This document shows positions 43,126 through 52,982 of a DNA stretch of 64,000 nucleotides, piece after piece. The stretch's first letter is position 1. Every line of letters starts with the position of its first letter. Source of the stretch: Chloroflexia bacterium SDU3-3 (lineage in GTDB: Bacteria; Chloroflexota; Chloroflexia; Chloroflexales; Roseiflexaceae); the NCBI GenBank assembly GCA_009268125.1, contig WBOU01000005.1, forward strand, positions 372,001 through 436,000, written 5' to 3'. The notes beneath the pieces were generated by a model. That model was not told where the DNA came from. It searched no databases and saw only the letters and a program-made list of their open reading frames with translations. The position numbers and the translations under genes were made by a program.

Positions 43126-43809
43126 CTACGGCTGCTCGGGCTTCTCGTCGCCCTCCAGCGACACCAGGCCCTCGCGCAGGGCGTAGAGCGTGGCCTGGGT
43201 GCGGCTGGCCAGCTGCAGCTTGTGCAGGATGTTGCTCACGTGGGTGCGGGCGGTCTTCTCGGTGATCACCAGCCGGGCCGCGATCTCCTTGTTGCTGAAG
43301 CCCTGGGCGATCAGCCGCAGCACCTCGATCTCGCGCTCGGTGAGCGGCTCGGGGGTGGGCGCGGCGGGCGGCGGGGCCGGGCTGGTCAGCTCCTGCAGCA
43401 CCTTGCGGGCGATCGCGGGGTGCAGCGAGGACTCGCCACGGTAGACCTGGCGCAGCGCCTGGGTCAGCGCCTCCGGCTCGGAGTCTTTCAGCAGGTAGCC
43501 GCGCGCGCCCGCCTTGAGCGCGGGGAAGACCTTGTCGTCGGTGGTGAAGCTGGTGAGCACCAGGATGCGGATCTCGGGCTGGCGGGCGCTGATGGCCCGC
43601 GTGGCCTCGATGCCATCCAGCTCGGGCATGGAGAGATCCATCAGGATGACGTCGGGCTGAAGCTGGGCCGCCGCCTCGATCGCGGCCCTGCCGTCGCTGG
43701 CCTCGCCGATCACGCTGATATCCGGCTCGCGCGCGAGCAGGGCGCGCAGGCCCTTGCGCACCAGCACGTGGTCGTCGGCGATCAGCACGCGGATCTGTGG
43801 CTCGCTCAT
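43126..43809 (-). CDS. NarL/FixJ-family response regulator
   Basis: A 227-residue regulator: receiver with Asp12-Asp13 and phospho-acceptor Asp58 (VILMDLSMP), a Pro/Ala linker (SPAPPPAAPTPEP) and a LuxR-type HTH (LTEREIEVLRLIAQGFSNKEIAARLVITEKTARTHVSNILHKL). It overlaps the sensor-kinase stop by ATGA, so it is the cognate partner. Confidence 0.93.
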   Translation of the reverse strand: MSEPQIRVLIADDHVLVRKGLRALLAREPDISVIGEASDGRAAIEAAAQLQPDVILMDLSMPELDGIEATRAISARQPEIRILVLTSFTTDDKVFPALKAGARGYLLKDSEPEALTQALRQVYRGESSLHPAIARKVLQELTSPAPPPAAPTPEPLTEREIEVLRLIAQGFSNKEIAARLVITEKTARTHVSNILHKLQLASRTQATLYALREGLVSLEGDEKPEQP

Positions 43810-45851
43810 GGGTGTACCTCCACGCGGATGCATGTGCCCTGTCCAGGGGCGCTCTCGATGTCGATGCTGCCGCCGAGCCGCGCGGCGCGCTCGCGCATGC
43901 CGCGCAGGCCCAGGCCGCTGTTGGCTTTTTCCACGGGGCTGAAGCCCGCGCCGTCGTCGCTGATCTCTAGCCGGGTGGTGGGGCCGAAGCGCAGCCGCAC
44001 CGCCACGTGCGAGGCGCGGGCGTGCTTGAGGATGTTGTTCAGCGCCTCCTGCACGATCGAGTATAGCTCGTGGCGCACGGCGGGCGGCAGCGTGTCCTCG
44101 CCCTCGGCCAGCAGGTCGGCGCGCAGCGCGGTGCGGGCCTCCACCGCATCCAGGCGGCCCTGGAGCGCGGCCACCAGGCCCTCGGTGTCCAGCTTGGGCG
44201 AGCGCAGGTTGAAGATCAGCAGGCGCATCTCGCCCAGCGCCTCGCGGGCGATGGTGCCAACCTCGGCCAGGTGCTCCTGCACCACGGCGTGCTCGCCGTC
44301 GGCCAGCGCGCCGCTGGCGGCCTCGGTGTAGAGCGCCAGGCTGTAGAGCGCCTGGGCCACCGAGTCGTGCAGGTCGCGGGCCAGCCGCTGCCGCTCGGCC
44401 ACGATCGCTAGCTGCTCGACCTGCTGCTGCAGGCGGGTGTTCTGGATGGCGATGGCGGCCTGGTCGGCCACGCGCCCCAGCAGCCGCATGTCGTCGGCGC
44501 TGAAGCCGCCGGGCTTGTTCAGCACATCCAGCGCGCCGATGGCGTCGTCGCGCAGGCGCAGCGGGGCCACCAGCAGCGATGTGACCGGCGCGCCAGGGAT
44601 GGCCAGCCCCAGCTCGCGGATGGGCTGGTTGAGGAACTGCGGCGCGCCCTGGCGCAGCACCTCGCCGGTGATCGAGCCGCCGATCTGGATGCGCTCGTGG
44701 GCGGCGGCGCAGCCCTGGCTGTGCGCTACCTGCAGCCACATCTCGTCCTCGCGCAGCAGGATGGCGCTGGCCGCCGCGCCGGTGAGCCTGCATGCCTCGG
44801 CGCACACCACATCCAGCACCTCGGACAGGCTGTTCTTGGCCAGCAGCGCGGCGGTCACGCGCTGGAGGCTGCGGCTCTCGGCCAGCTGGCGCTGGGTCTT
44901 CTCGTACAGGCGGGCGTTCTCCACCGCCAGCGCGCCCGAGGTGGCGATGCCCCAGGCCAGCGTCACCTCGTCGTCGCTGAAGGCCCGCCGCTCGCCCGAG
45001 GTGGCGGCGATGGCCACGCCCAGCGTGCGCTCGCTGGCGGCGATGGGCAGCACCAGCACCGAGGCCACGCCCAGCGCCTGCGCCAGCCCCTTGTCGATCC
45101 GCGCGTCGTGCTGGGCGTCGGCGGAGACCACCGGCTGCTGCAGCTGGATGGCGCTCTGGATGAGCTGGTTGCTCGGGAGGTCGATCGGCATGCGCAGGAA
45201 GGTCTTCAGGCGCGATGGGTTCGCGCCGATGGTCGGGAAGCGCGGCTCCAGCCGCTGGCCCTCATCCTCCAGCAGATAGATGCCGCAGTCGTAGACGCCG
45301 ATCGCCTCGGCGATCTTGTTGGCGATCCTGGCCAGCACCTCGTCGAGCTGCAGCGAGCTGGCCGCCGTCTGCGTGGCATCCAGGATGAGCGCGGTGCGCT
45401 GCTGCTGCTGGCGCAGGTCGTAGGCCGCCGCCTCGGCGTGGTGCGTGGTGAAGCGCCCGATCGCCCAGTGGATGTGCGAGTCGAAGCGGGCGATCGCCGC
45501 CTCGGCGTCCTCGGCGCTGGGGCCGGTGGCGCTCATCAGCACCGGCAGCGCCGCTGTCTTGGCCAGCAGCAGCGCCTCCACCACCTCGCCGCTGTCGTAG
45601 CCGGGCCGCAGCCGCCACATGCACACATCGCTGATATAGTCGTCGAGGATCTGCAGCGAGCCGGTGGCGAGCGCATCGATCAGCGCGGCCAGCCCCTGCT
45701 GGGCGATCTCAAGCATGCTCTGCTGGGGCATCAGCGCCTCAAGGCCGCCGGTGCGCTGCTGGATGAGCGCGGCCCAGGCGTGGGAAAGCTCATGCTGGTG
45801 CTGCTCAAGCAGCGCGGCCAGGCTGTGCGAGGGGGTGAGCGTAGAAGCCAT
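43806..45851 (-). CDS. NarL-type sensor histidine kinase with two GAF domains
   Basis: A 681-residue soluble kinase. A helical N-terminal domain (1-150; EQHQHELSHAWAALI, then an AAIARFDSHIHWAIGRF segment) precedes GAF1 (about 165-315) and GAF2 (about 330-472). HisKA_3 has His495 (ERQRLARDLHDSVAQALYSLAL) and the HATPase has EALNNILKHA, DDGAGF and GLGLRGMRERA. No transmembrane segment, so it reads a cytoplasmic or gaseous signal. AGGAG lies 13 bp before the ATG. Operon with the NarL-type regulator. Confidence 0.92.
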   Translation of the reverse strand: MASTLTPSHSLAALLEQHQHELSHAWAALIQQRTGGLEALMPQQSMLEIAQQGLAALIDALATGSLQILDDYISDVCMWRLRPGYDSGEVVEALLLAKTAALPVLMSATGPSAEDAEAAIARFDSHIHWAIGRFTTHHAEAAAYDLRQQQQRTALILDATQTAASSLQLDEVLARIANKIAEAIGVYDCGIYLLEDEGQRLEPRFPTIGANPSRLKTFLRMPIDLPSNQLIQSAIQLQQPVVSADAQHDARIDKGLAQALGVASVLVLPIAASERTLGVAIAATSGERRAFSDDEVTLAWGIATSGALAVENARLYEKTQRQLAESRSLQRVTAALLAKNSLSEVLDVVCAEACRLTGAAASAILLREDEMWLQVAHSQGCAAAHERIQIGGSITGEVLRQGAPQFLNQPIRELGLAIPGAPVTSLLVAPLRLRDDAIGALDVLNKPGGFSADDMRLLGRVADQAAIAIQNTRLQQQVEQLAIVAERQRLARDLHDSVAQALYSLALYTEAASGALADGEHAVVQEHLAEVGTIAREALGEMRLLIFNLRSPKLDTEGLVAALQGRLDAVEARTALRADLLAEGEDTLPPAVRHELYSIVQEALNNILKHARASHVAVRLRFGPTTRLEISDDGAGFSPVEKANSGLGLRGMRERAARLGGSIDIESAPGQGTCIRVEVHP

Positions 45852-45937
45852 AGGTGGCCGGTTCTCCTGTGGGCCTGGATGGTGGGCCTAGCGCCAGTAT
45901 AGCACGGGGGCACGGCGACGGCGCGCGGCTGGTGTTT

Positions 45938-45999
45938 TCACCACCAAGACGCCAAGGCACCAAGGATGAAAGGGGGCAACCACCACGAAGGCGTGAAGC
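45938..45999 (+). repeat. Family A repeats, locus A7
   Basis: Forward-facing units ACCACCAAGACGCCAAGGCA and ACCACGAAGGCGTGAAG in the kinase-GNAT gap. No B element is attached here. The remaining 120 bp to the GNAT stop show nothing else. Confidence 0.8.
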
Positions 46000-46120
46000 G
46001 GAGATGGCGAGCGATCTCGTAGGGGGCGTGCCGCGCTGGGGCGCATGTCGGCCATGGCCCCGGCGTTGCCCGTTCGCGCCAGCACATTGCTTTTGGCGCA
46101 CGCAGCGGCACGGGCTGGCG

Positions 46121-46582
46121 CTAGGGCTGCTGCTCGCGCACCATGATATGGCCGGTGGCCGCGAACTGCTCGTTGCCCGTAAGCCTGCCCTGCCTTGTCT
46201 CGCGGATGGTAAATCCCTCGCCCTGGTAGAGCCGGATGGCGGCGATGTTGCCCGCCAGCACCTCTACGGTGGCCGCGCCGCCGCAGCGGCTGATCGCGTG
46301 GCGCAGCAGCTTGCGACCAATGCCCTGGCGGTAGCGGGCCCGGTCGACATACAGCCAGGAGATCTCATCATCGCTGACCGCCACAAAGCCCACCACATTG
46401 CCACCATCATCGGCCACCCACACCTCGCCATCGAACAGGCCCTCGGTCTGGGCGGTCTGCTCAAGCGTGAGGAAGGCGGCCAGATCGACCGAGCCGCGCA
46501 GCTCATCGAGGCGAGCGCGGTCGTGGATGGCGCAGAGGCGCGGCCAGTCGGATTCCTGGTAGGGGCGTAGCTCGATCGCCAT
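46121..46582 (-). CDS. GNAT-family acetyltransferase
   Basis: A 153-residue acetyltransferase. The acetyl-CoA pyrophosphate loop is RYRQGIGRKLLRHAI; other family features are VWVADDGGNVVGFVAVSDDEISWLYVD before it and NIAAIRLYQGEGFTIRETRQG after it, the latter typical of RimI-like members. AAAGG is upstream of the ATG. The acceptor is unknown. Probably monocistronic. Confidence 0.88.
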   Translation of the reverse strand: MAIELRPYQESDWPRLCAIHDRARLDELRGSVDLAAFLTLEQTAQTEGLFDGEVWVADDGGNVVGFVAVSDDEISWLYVDRARYRQGIGRKLLRHAISRCGGAATVEVLAGNIAAIRLYQGEGFTIRETRQGRLTGNEQFAATGHIMVREQQP

Positions 46583-46674
46583 GGGTCAGCCTTTCATCTG
46601 AATCTGAAAGAGGGCGCGCTCGGTAGCGAACCGAGGGCACCATCGGCATACCGGCCAGCGCGCTGGCGGCGGCG

Positions 46675-47088
46675 CTACTGACCAAGCTGCTTGAAATGCA
46701 GCATGAACTTCAGCGCCCGCGAGCCATGATCGGCCATTGTGCTGCTGTCGAAGGCCTCGCTCATAAAGTCGACGAAGCCGTCGGGCGCATCGCTATCGCT
46801 CAGCCGCTTGAAGCCCATCGACCACTCGCCAAAGCTGCGCTTGAGGATCGGCGACTCATCCAGCATGACCACATGCTGGTGCCGCGGGTCGGCGAGGACG
46901 CGGGCGTAGACGCGGCGCACCGCTTCCTCCTCGCCCTCAAGGATCTGCATAAAGTCGCCGTCGCGGTAGAGCAGCAGGCCGGTGAGCCCAAGCGCGTGAT
47001 TGTTGCGGCGGCTCACCGCAAGCAGGCTGTCAAGCTCGGCATCCCCAAACGGCTCGACGGAACAGCTGATGTAGATGATACGGATCAT
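46675..47088 (-). CDS. BLUF-domain blue-light photoreceptor (intact)
   Basis: A 137-residue single BLUF domain. The FAD-site residues of PixD/AppA are all present at a constant offset: Tyr6, Asn30, Gln48 (FMQILEG), Trp89 and Met91 (FGEWSMGF). The short C-terminal helices (PDGFVDFMSEAF and ALKFMLHFKQL) fit a PixD-like stand-alone photoreceptor that signals by protein contact. AAGAGGAG lies 5 bp before the ATG. It is divergent from the STAND regulator at 47369. A damaged paralogue of the same length lies at 53553-53966. Confidence 0.93.
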   Translation of the reverse strand: MIRIIYISCSVEPFGDAELDSLLAVSRRNNHALGLTGLLLYRDGDFMQILEGEEEAVRRVYARVLADPRHQHVVMLDESPILKRSFGEWSMGFKRLSDSDAPDGFVDFMSEAFDSSTMADHGSRALKFMLHFKQLGQ

Positions 47089-47368
47089 GACGCTCCTCTT
47101 TTTAATCCCTAGCGAACTATAGCTATTTTCCTGCCACGGGTGCCCGATAGTGGTACGTAGAGCCTAAAGTTGGGATGTCAGCAGGCCGCCATCAGCGCAC
47201 GGGGCGCATCGGCGCGCTGGCCGTGCGGGGGCGAGCTGCACGATGGAGACAAAACCCGCCGGATCTGGCGTTCTATAGGATGCCCGATCTCTTTCCGCCA
47301 TAGCCCGCCGCACGAGCACAACTGCCGCTGTGCCAGCGATGCAGGATCTGCTCAAGGAGAGCACCGCC

Positions 47369-49960
47369 ATGACCCCTCTGTGGCACCCCGATATTGTCCA
47401 GAAGCTGCTCTTTGCGCCACACCTGCTGCTATCGGCTGCGCCGTGGCGGCAGTGGGTCGAGGCTCATGGCGGCATTGGGCGCGCCTATCATTTTCTGCAG
47501 GGGCTGCCGCTGAAGGAGTCGCTGCGCGAGGTGCTTGCTGTGATCATCGCTCACCCCGGCGCATCGGTCACAGTCTACCACACGCAGCTTGGCCTGGAGC
47601 GGAGCGCCTACCACTATCGGCGCAAGCAGCTGATCGCCACCCTGACCGATCTGCTGAACAGCGAGGCCCCGCTGGCCCAGGGCGAGCCGCAGCTGCCCGC
47701 GCGCCGCACCGCGCTGCCGCGCCCAGCCGCGCTGGCCCTGATCGGGCGCGAGGCCGAGCTGCGCGAGCTGATCGAGCTGGCCCAGCAGCCGCACATCCGC
47801 CTGATCACGCTGCTGGGCGCGGGCGGCACCGGCAAGACCCGGCTGGCCATCCAGCTGGCCCAGCTGCTCGCGCCGCAATACACCGATGGCCACGTATTCA
47901 TCCCGCTGGGCGACATCACCGACCCCGACCTGGTGCCGTCGACGGTGGCCCGCCACCTGGGCCTGAAGGATGCGGCGGATCGCAGCGCGCTCGACACGCT
48001 GGGCGCGCACCTCGCCGACCGCCAGATGCTGATCGTGCTGGATAATTTCGAGCATGTGCTCGGCCAGGCGTGCTTGCTAGCCCAGCTCGCAGACCTGGCC
48101 CGCTCCTGCACGCTGCTGGTGACCAGCCGCCGCGCGCTCAACATCTATGGCGAGCAGCGCTACTACGTGCCGCCGCTGGCGGTGCCGCCCGACGATGGCC
48201 CGATCAGCCCGGCGGCGGCCATGCGCTACGATGCGGTGCGGCTGTTCGCCGCCCGGGTGCGCCAGTTCCAGCCGCACTGGGAGCTTGCCCCAGCGACGGT
48301 GCCGCTGGTGGCAGCCATCTGCCGCCAGCTCGACGGGCTGCCGCTGGCGCTTGAGCTGGCGGCGGCGCGCGCCGCGGGCATGCCGCTGGCCACGCTGCGC
48401 GCGCGGCTCGGCGCGCGCTTCCAGATGCTCACCAACGGGCCTGTCGACCTGCCCGAGCGCCAGCGCACGCTGCTGGCCACCCTCGACTGGAGCTACGACC
48501 TGCTGCCCGCCGATGCGCAGGCGCTGCTCGCCGCGCTGGGCGTCTTTGTCAGCGGCTGGGATCTGGATGCCGCCGAGGCGATCTGCGCGGGCGCGGCGGG
48601 GCAGATCCTGGATGCGCTCGATGTGCTGGTGCAGAGCAGCATGGTGGTGCTGCGCCCCACATCAGGCGATGGCGAGCGCTTCCAGATGCTCGAAACCATC
48701 CGCGCCTACGCGGCAGAGCTCCTGCAGGCCAGCCCCGACCACGCGCCGCTGCGCGAGCGCCACGCCAGCTACTACCTAGCGCTGGCCGAGCGGCTCGAAG
48801 GGCAGATCAACGGCCCCGATCAGCTGGGCACACTAGAGCAGATCGCCGCCGACTACCCCAACATGCGCGCCGCCCTGCAGTGGGCGCTCGACCACGGGCG
48901 GCGGGTGCTGGCCGAGCGCTTCTGCGGGGCGCTCGGGCGCTTCTGGCTGATGCGCGGCATGTTGCACGAGGGCCGCATGTGGGTCGGCCTGGCCTGGCAG
49001 TGCCAGGGGCCATGCGAGCCGCTGAGCCACGCCAAGTCGCTCTGGGCGGCGGCCATCCTGGCCTACGATCAGGGCGATGAGGCCCAGTCGATCAGCTTCA
49101 GCCAGCAGGCGCTGGAGCTCTACCGGGCGGGCGGCGATCAGGCCGGCATGGCCATGTCGCTCATGGCCATGGGTGCGGTGGTGATGATGCGCGGCGAGTA
49201 CGAGCGCGCCGCCGAGGCGCTGACCGAGGCGCTGGCGCTGTACCGCCAGCTGGGCGACACGCGCAATATCGGCGCGACGCTGCACAACCTGGGGGCCACC
49301 GCAGGCGAGCAGGGCGATTTCGCCCAGGCCGAGATCTACTACGCCGAGTGCCTGCGCATCCACCGGCAGTCAAACGACGCATGGAGCCTGGCCCACGGCC
49401 TGATCAACTACGCGATGAGCCAGCATCACCAGGGCATGGTCACCGCCGCGACGCGGGCGATCTTCGCCGAGGGCCTGGGCCTGATGCGCCAGCTGAAGGA
49501 CACCTACGGCATCGCCCGCGCCTACTTCCAGCTTGGGCTGCTGGCCTGCGACGATGGCCAGTTCGATCAGTCCTACGCCTACCTGCGCGACTCGCTGCAG
49601 CTGCAGCAGCAGATCGGCGACAAGCGCGGGATGATCAATAGCATCGAGGGCCTGGCCCGGCTCTGCATGGCCCAGGGGCGCTTTGTGTCGGTGGCGCGGC
49701 TGCTGGGGCTGGCGCTGGCGCTGCGCGGCGCGGTGGGCGTCCCGGCCTCGCCGGTGATGCGGCGCATGGCCTGCAAGACCCGGCTGGGCAGCCGCCAGCA
49801 TGTCGCGCCGCAGCTGTGGGATCAGGCCTGGGGCGAGCTGCAGCACCTCTCGCTCGATCAGGGCGCGGCGCTGGCGCTGCGCTGCGCCCAGCCCGACCCG
49901 GCATGGCTGGCCCGCTTCCCCGCCCACTATCACGAGCGGCTCCTGCTCGGCATGGGCTAG
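47369..49960 (+). CDS. STAND (NB-ARC)-TPR signalling protein
   Basis: An 863-residue protein. Residues 1-110 are a helical domain with a possible wHTH (LGLERSAYHYRRKQLIATL). The NB-ARC ATPase has a P-loop GAGGTGKTR (150-158), Walker B LIVLDNFEHV (Asp225), the sensor LLVTSRRAL, GLPLALELAAARA and a WHD. The C-terminal 400 residues are TPR-like repeats (AAEALTEALALYRQLGDTRNIGATLHNLGA). The form is of AfsR/MalT-like regulators lacking the usual SARP or LuxR domain. I chose ATG at 47369 with AAGGAGAG upstream. Divergent from the BLUF gene; a shared control region of 280 bp has no repeats. Confidence 0.85.
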   Translation: MTPLWHPDIVQKLLFAPHLLLSAAPWRQWVEAHGGIGRAYHFLQGLPLKESLREVLAVIIAHPGASVTVYHTQLGLERSAYHYRRKQLIATLTDLLNSEAPLAQGEPQLPARRTALPRPAALALIGREAELRELIELAQQPHIRLITLLGAGGTGKTRLAIQLAQLLAPQYTDGHVFIPLGDITDPDLVPSTVARHLGLKDAADRSALDTLGAHLADRQMLIVLDNFEHVLGQACLLAQLADLARSCTLLVTSRRALNIYGEQRYYVPPLAVPPDDGPISPAAAMRYDAVRLFAARVRQFQPHWELAPATVPLVAAICRQLDGLPLALELAAARAAGMPLATLRARLGARFQMLTNGPVDLPERQRTLLATLDWSYDLLPADAQALLAALGVFVSGWDLDAAEAICAGAAGQILDALDVLVQSSMVVLRPTSGDGERFQMLETIRAYAAELLQASPDHAPLRERHASYYLALAERLEGQINGPDQLGTLEQIAADYPNMRAALQWALDHGRRVLAERFCGALGRFWLMRGMLHEGRMWVGLAWQCQGPCEPLSHAKSLWAAAILAYDQGDEAQSISFSQQALELYRAGGDQAGMAMSLMAMGAVVMMRGEYERAAEALTEALALYRQLGDTRNIGATLHNLGATAGEQGDFAQAEIYYAECLRIHRQSNDAWSLAHGLINYAMSQHHQGMVTAATRAIFAEGLGLMRQLKDTYGIARAYFQLGLLACDDGQFDQSYAYLRDSLQLQQQIGDKRGMINSIEGLARLCMAQGRFVSVARLLGLALALRGAVGVPASPVMRRMACKTRLGSRQHVAPQLWDQAWGELQHLSLDQGAALALRCAQPDPAWLARFPAHYHERLLLGMG

Positions 49961-49963
49961 CGA

Positions 49964-50001
49964 CACCAAGGCGGCTGGGGTTGCCCCCAGCCGCCTTGGT
50001 G
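49964..50001. terminator. 17-bp bidirectional terminator hairpin
   Basis: Perfect arms CACCAAGGCGGCTGGGG (49964-49980) and CCCCAGCCGCCTTGGTG (49985-50001) with a 4-nt loop between the convergent STAND and Calx-beta genes. Its CACCAAGG outer end resembles family A. Confidence 0.75.
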
Positions 50002-50017
50002 CCGTCCGTCGATCACG

Positions 50018-52900
50018 CTAGCACACCGTCGGGTCGCAGGCCAAATCGCCATCGATGGTGATCGGTATCTGCACCGGGCCGCCCAGCTGCGCCCCATGCG
50101 GCAAGAACAGGCCGAGCGTGAAATCCTCATCCAGCTCAATCGCCTTGTCGGTCAGCAGGTTGATCTCGATGTACTTTCGCGTCTCGCCGGGCGCAAAGCT
50201 GATCGTGCCCTTGAGCGCTTTGAAATCGACATCTTCGACCGCGCTGCCGCTGCTGCTGAAGTAGCTCACCTTCACCAGCTGGCTGGATGGCGCGCTCAGC
50301 TCGACCGCGACCAGCAGCGTGGTGCCCTCGGCGCCGTGGTAGTGGGCAGGGGTGAAGCGGATCGTATCGTTTGGCAGGATGGCGACCTTGGCCTCGGACG
50401 GCGGGCTGACGCTGCTGCCGCCGGTGGCGGTCAGCTGGACCGTGAACAGCTCCTCGCCCTCCTGGATGGCATCTTCGTTGATCGGGATGCTGAGCTCCTG
50501 GGTCTGCTGGCCAGGCGCGAAGCTGATCGTCCCCGCCACACCCGCCGGGAAATCTGCGCCCGCCGTGGCGCTGCCGCCCACCGCCGTATAGCCAAAGCTG
50601 AGCTGCTGCTGGCTGGGCTGGCTCAGCTCCACGGTCAGCTGCACGCTGCCCGCGCCCTCGTGCACCTCGTAGCGGGCCGCGCTAAAATGGGCGCTGGTAT
50701 CGTCATCATGGATCACCACCTTCGTGGTTGTCTGCAAATCCAGATCGACCTGCGGGTTACCGATCAGCGCCAGCTGGAATTGCTCGCTTGGCTCGTACTG
50801 GCTGTCGTTGATCAGCGGCACGCGCAGATTGGCCGAGTGCTGGGTGTGGCTGAAGGTGATGCTGCCGGTGGTAGCTTGGTAGTCGCTGCCCGCCTGGGCG
50901 GTCTCATCCTGGGTGGTGTAGCTGATCACCGCCGTCTCGCCGGGTTCCATGGTGCCGATCTGCCGGATGGCCACGTCAACATAGCCTATATTCTCATACA
51001 CATAGTAGGCTGGCGCGCCAACCATAAACTGGGCCTTCGCAGAGATGTAGATGACCGCCATCTCTACCGGCCCGATCGTTGCGCCATCGGCGTTGTAGAG
51101 CGAGAAAGAGAGGCTCTCCTGAACCTCGGTCTTGGTATCGTTGAGGATAGCGATGTGCACCAGCTTCTCGACCTCGCCAGGGGCGAAGGTGACGCTGCTG
51201 TCGACGGCGATGTAGTCCTCTCCCGCGCGGGCGTTGGCATCCCCCGTTCGGTAGTAGGCGGTCACCGGCTCGGCGGCGGGCTGGCTCAGCCGCACCGGCA
51301 CCACGATCTCGCCCGCCCACTCCTTCACGTTGAAAAATGGCTGGGAGATCGAGACGCTGCTATTGCCGATCGCAAGATCCCCCAGGTAGTAGCTGCCATC
51401 GCTCTGCTTGCCTCCAATCGCAAGGTTTAGCGGCACCTGATAGGGCGCGGGAGCCGCCACCTGGACGTGCAGCGCATAGGTACCGGCGGGCAGCGTGGCC
51501 GGTAGGTCAAATGCATCGGTTGTGGTCACCGGGCCGGTGGCCGCCTCAAGCACACTGCCGAGCTGGAACGCCGACTCGCCCTGCCATACGACCGCGCCAT
51601 TGTTGCGCAGCTGGAAGGTGGGGTGGACGGCATCGTAGATCGGCGCGTTGCCATGATTGCGCCAGGTGGACTCGATCGCCATCTGGTTCCCGGCAAAAGC
51701 GCCGAGCACGCGAACCTGATCAATGCCATAGCGGTAGCCTGCCAGCTTGCCTGCCTGCACCATATCGCGCACGTTCTCGTCGGTCCAGCTGGAGCTGGGG
51801 TCGCGGGTGCATGCGTTGTCGGGCGAGCTGTAGGGCGGCTGCTTGTAGGGCGGCGCAAAGTTGCCGTTGCCCACCAGCGAGACATGGTACTTGGGCACCT
51901 GGCTTTTTGCCAGCGCAAACTGGGCCTGGGCCTCGGCTATGGGTTCGTCGGCCAGATATTCGCCGATCATCTCGGTGAAGACTGGCTCGTACTTCCAGCG
52001 CTCGCGGATGGCCTCGCCCACGGGCACGCCATGGATCACCGCCGTGCTCTGCATGGCGCGGTCGATATTCTGCATCTGGGCATCATGCCCCAGCGCATCG
52101 CGGAACCAGCCCCAGCGCGGCATCTTGGTCATCGCATACTGGAAGATATACTGGTTGTTGTTGATCGAAGCACCATCACTACCATCGTTCTGCTGATCCG
52201 ACAGCGCTATCTGAAGACGGTAGAGGCCGCGCAGCCGGCTGTGCCAGGCATCCACCATCCACTCGGCGGTCGCGGGGCTGGCCCAGATCGAGCTGCTGGC
52301 AGGGGTCTTGCGATTGATGTAGTTCTCGCCATACTTGCCGTAGCTGCGCATCTGGACACCGGCGATCCACGGGTGATCGGGGCTGTTGGCGGGGAACTCC
52401 TGCACAAAGCTATCGAGCAGCAGCTCTAGGCGCTGCCGCACCTGGGGGTTGTTGTAGTTGGGGTACCACACCCCGTCTGACCAATCGCCCCAGCCATCCT
52501 GCACCATATAGTTTGGCACGGCGGTCAGCGTACTCGTCACACTCACGCCGATGCCAAGCCAGACCCGCTGGCCGCGCGTGCGCGCCTTGTTCAGAACCTC
52601 ATGCACCTTGCTCCAGTCATAGGTGCCCGGCGAGGACTCAAGTTTGCTCCACGCCCAGCGCTCATACTTATCTTTGTTCGAGATCAGGGCTGGGTCGCAG
52701 ATGTAGGGCGGGGCCTGCCAGCGATACAGCCCGCGCCCAGGGTTGGGGATCTCATTGTTCTGCTCGATGGCGATCTGCTGCGGCTGGTAGGTTCCTTCGC
52801 CAATCGTTGTGAGCGGCCTGGCCTGGGCTGTCGGCGGGCCATGCGCTGGCGCGATAGCAGAAATGATCAGAATGGCTAGCCCTAAGAGCTGTCGTTTCAT
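50018..52900 (-). CDS. Secreted DUF4832/DUF4874-type barrel with Calx-beta domains
   Basis: A 960-residue exported protein. Signal peptide about 1-26. The N-terminal 430 residues begin NEIPNPGRGLYRW and include WLGIGVSVTSTL and WIAGVQMRSYGKYGEN, matching the DUF4874/DUF4832 hydrolase-like barrel. A short beta-domain follows (about 430-510), then four Calx-beta repeats marked by ARAGEDYIAVDSSVTFAPGE, AQAGSDYQATTGSITFSH, ATAGADFPAGVAGTISFAPGQ and AVEDVDFKALKGTISFAPGE. It probably binds calcium and carbohydrate at the cell surface. The stop is 17 bp from the shared hairpin with the STAND gene. Confidence 0.7.
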   Translation of the reverse strand: MKRQLLGLAILIISAIAPAHGPPTAQARPLTTIGEGTYQPQQIAIEQNNEIPNPGRGLYRWQAPPYICDPALISNKDKYERWAWSKLESSPGTYDWSKVHEVLNKARTRGQRVWLGIGVSVTSTLTAVPNYMVQDGWGDWSDGVWYPNYNNPQVRQRLELLLDSFVQEFPANSPDHPWIAGVQMRSYGKYGENYINRKTPASSSIWASPATAEWMVDAWHSRLRGLYRLQIALSDQQNDGSDGASINNNQYIFQYAMTKMPRWGWFRDALGHDAQMQNIDRAMQSTAVIHGVPVGEAIRERWKYEPVFTEMIGEYLADEPIAEAQAQFALAKSQVPKYHVSLVGNGNFAPPYKQPPYSSPDNACTRDPSSSWTDENVRDMVQAGKLAGYRYGIDQVRVLGAFAGNQMAIESTWRNHGNAPIYDAVHPTFQLRNNGAVVWQGESAFQLGSVLEAATGPVTTTDAFDLPATLPAGTYALHVQVAAPAPYQVPLNLAIGGKQSDGSYYLGDLAIGNSSVSISQPFFNVKEWAGEIVVPVRLSQPAAEPVTAYYRTGDANARAGEDYIAVDSSVTFAPGEVEKLVHIAILNDTKTEVQESLSFSLYNADGATIGPVEMAVIYISAKAQFMVGAPAYYVYENIGYVDVAIRQIGTMEPGETAVISYTTQDETAQAGSDYQATTGSITFSHTQHSANLRVPLINDSQYEPSEQFQLALIGNPQVDLDLQTTTKVVIHDDDTSAHFSAARYEVHEGAGSVQLTVELSQPSQQQLSFGYTAVGGSATAGADFPAGVAGTISFAPGQQTQELSIPINEDAIQEGEELFTVQLTATGGSSVSPPSEAKVAILPNDTIRFTPAHYHGAEGTTLLVAVELSAPSSQLVKVSYFSSSGSAVEDVDFKALKGTISFAPGETRKYIEINLLTDKAIELDEDFTLGLFLPHGAQLGGPVQIPITIDGDLACDPTVC

Positions 52901-52982
52901 AGATAGAGGTGGCTCCTTGCGCCCACCGAACGAGGCAGATGCCGCGCTCGGTGGGCGCTCGCTGATTACTGGGGAGGCCGCG

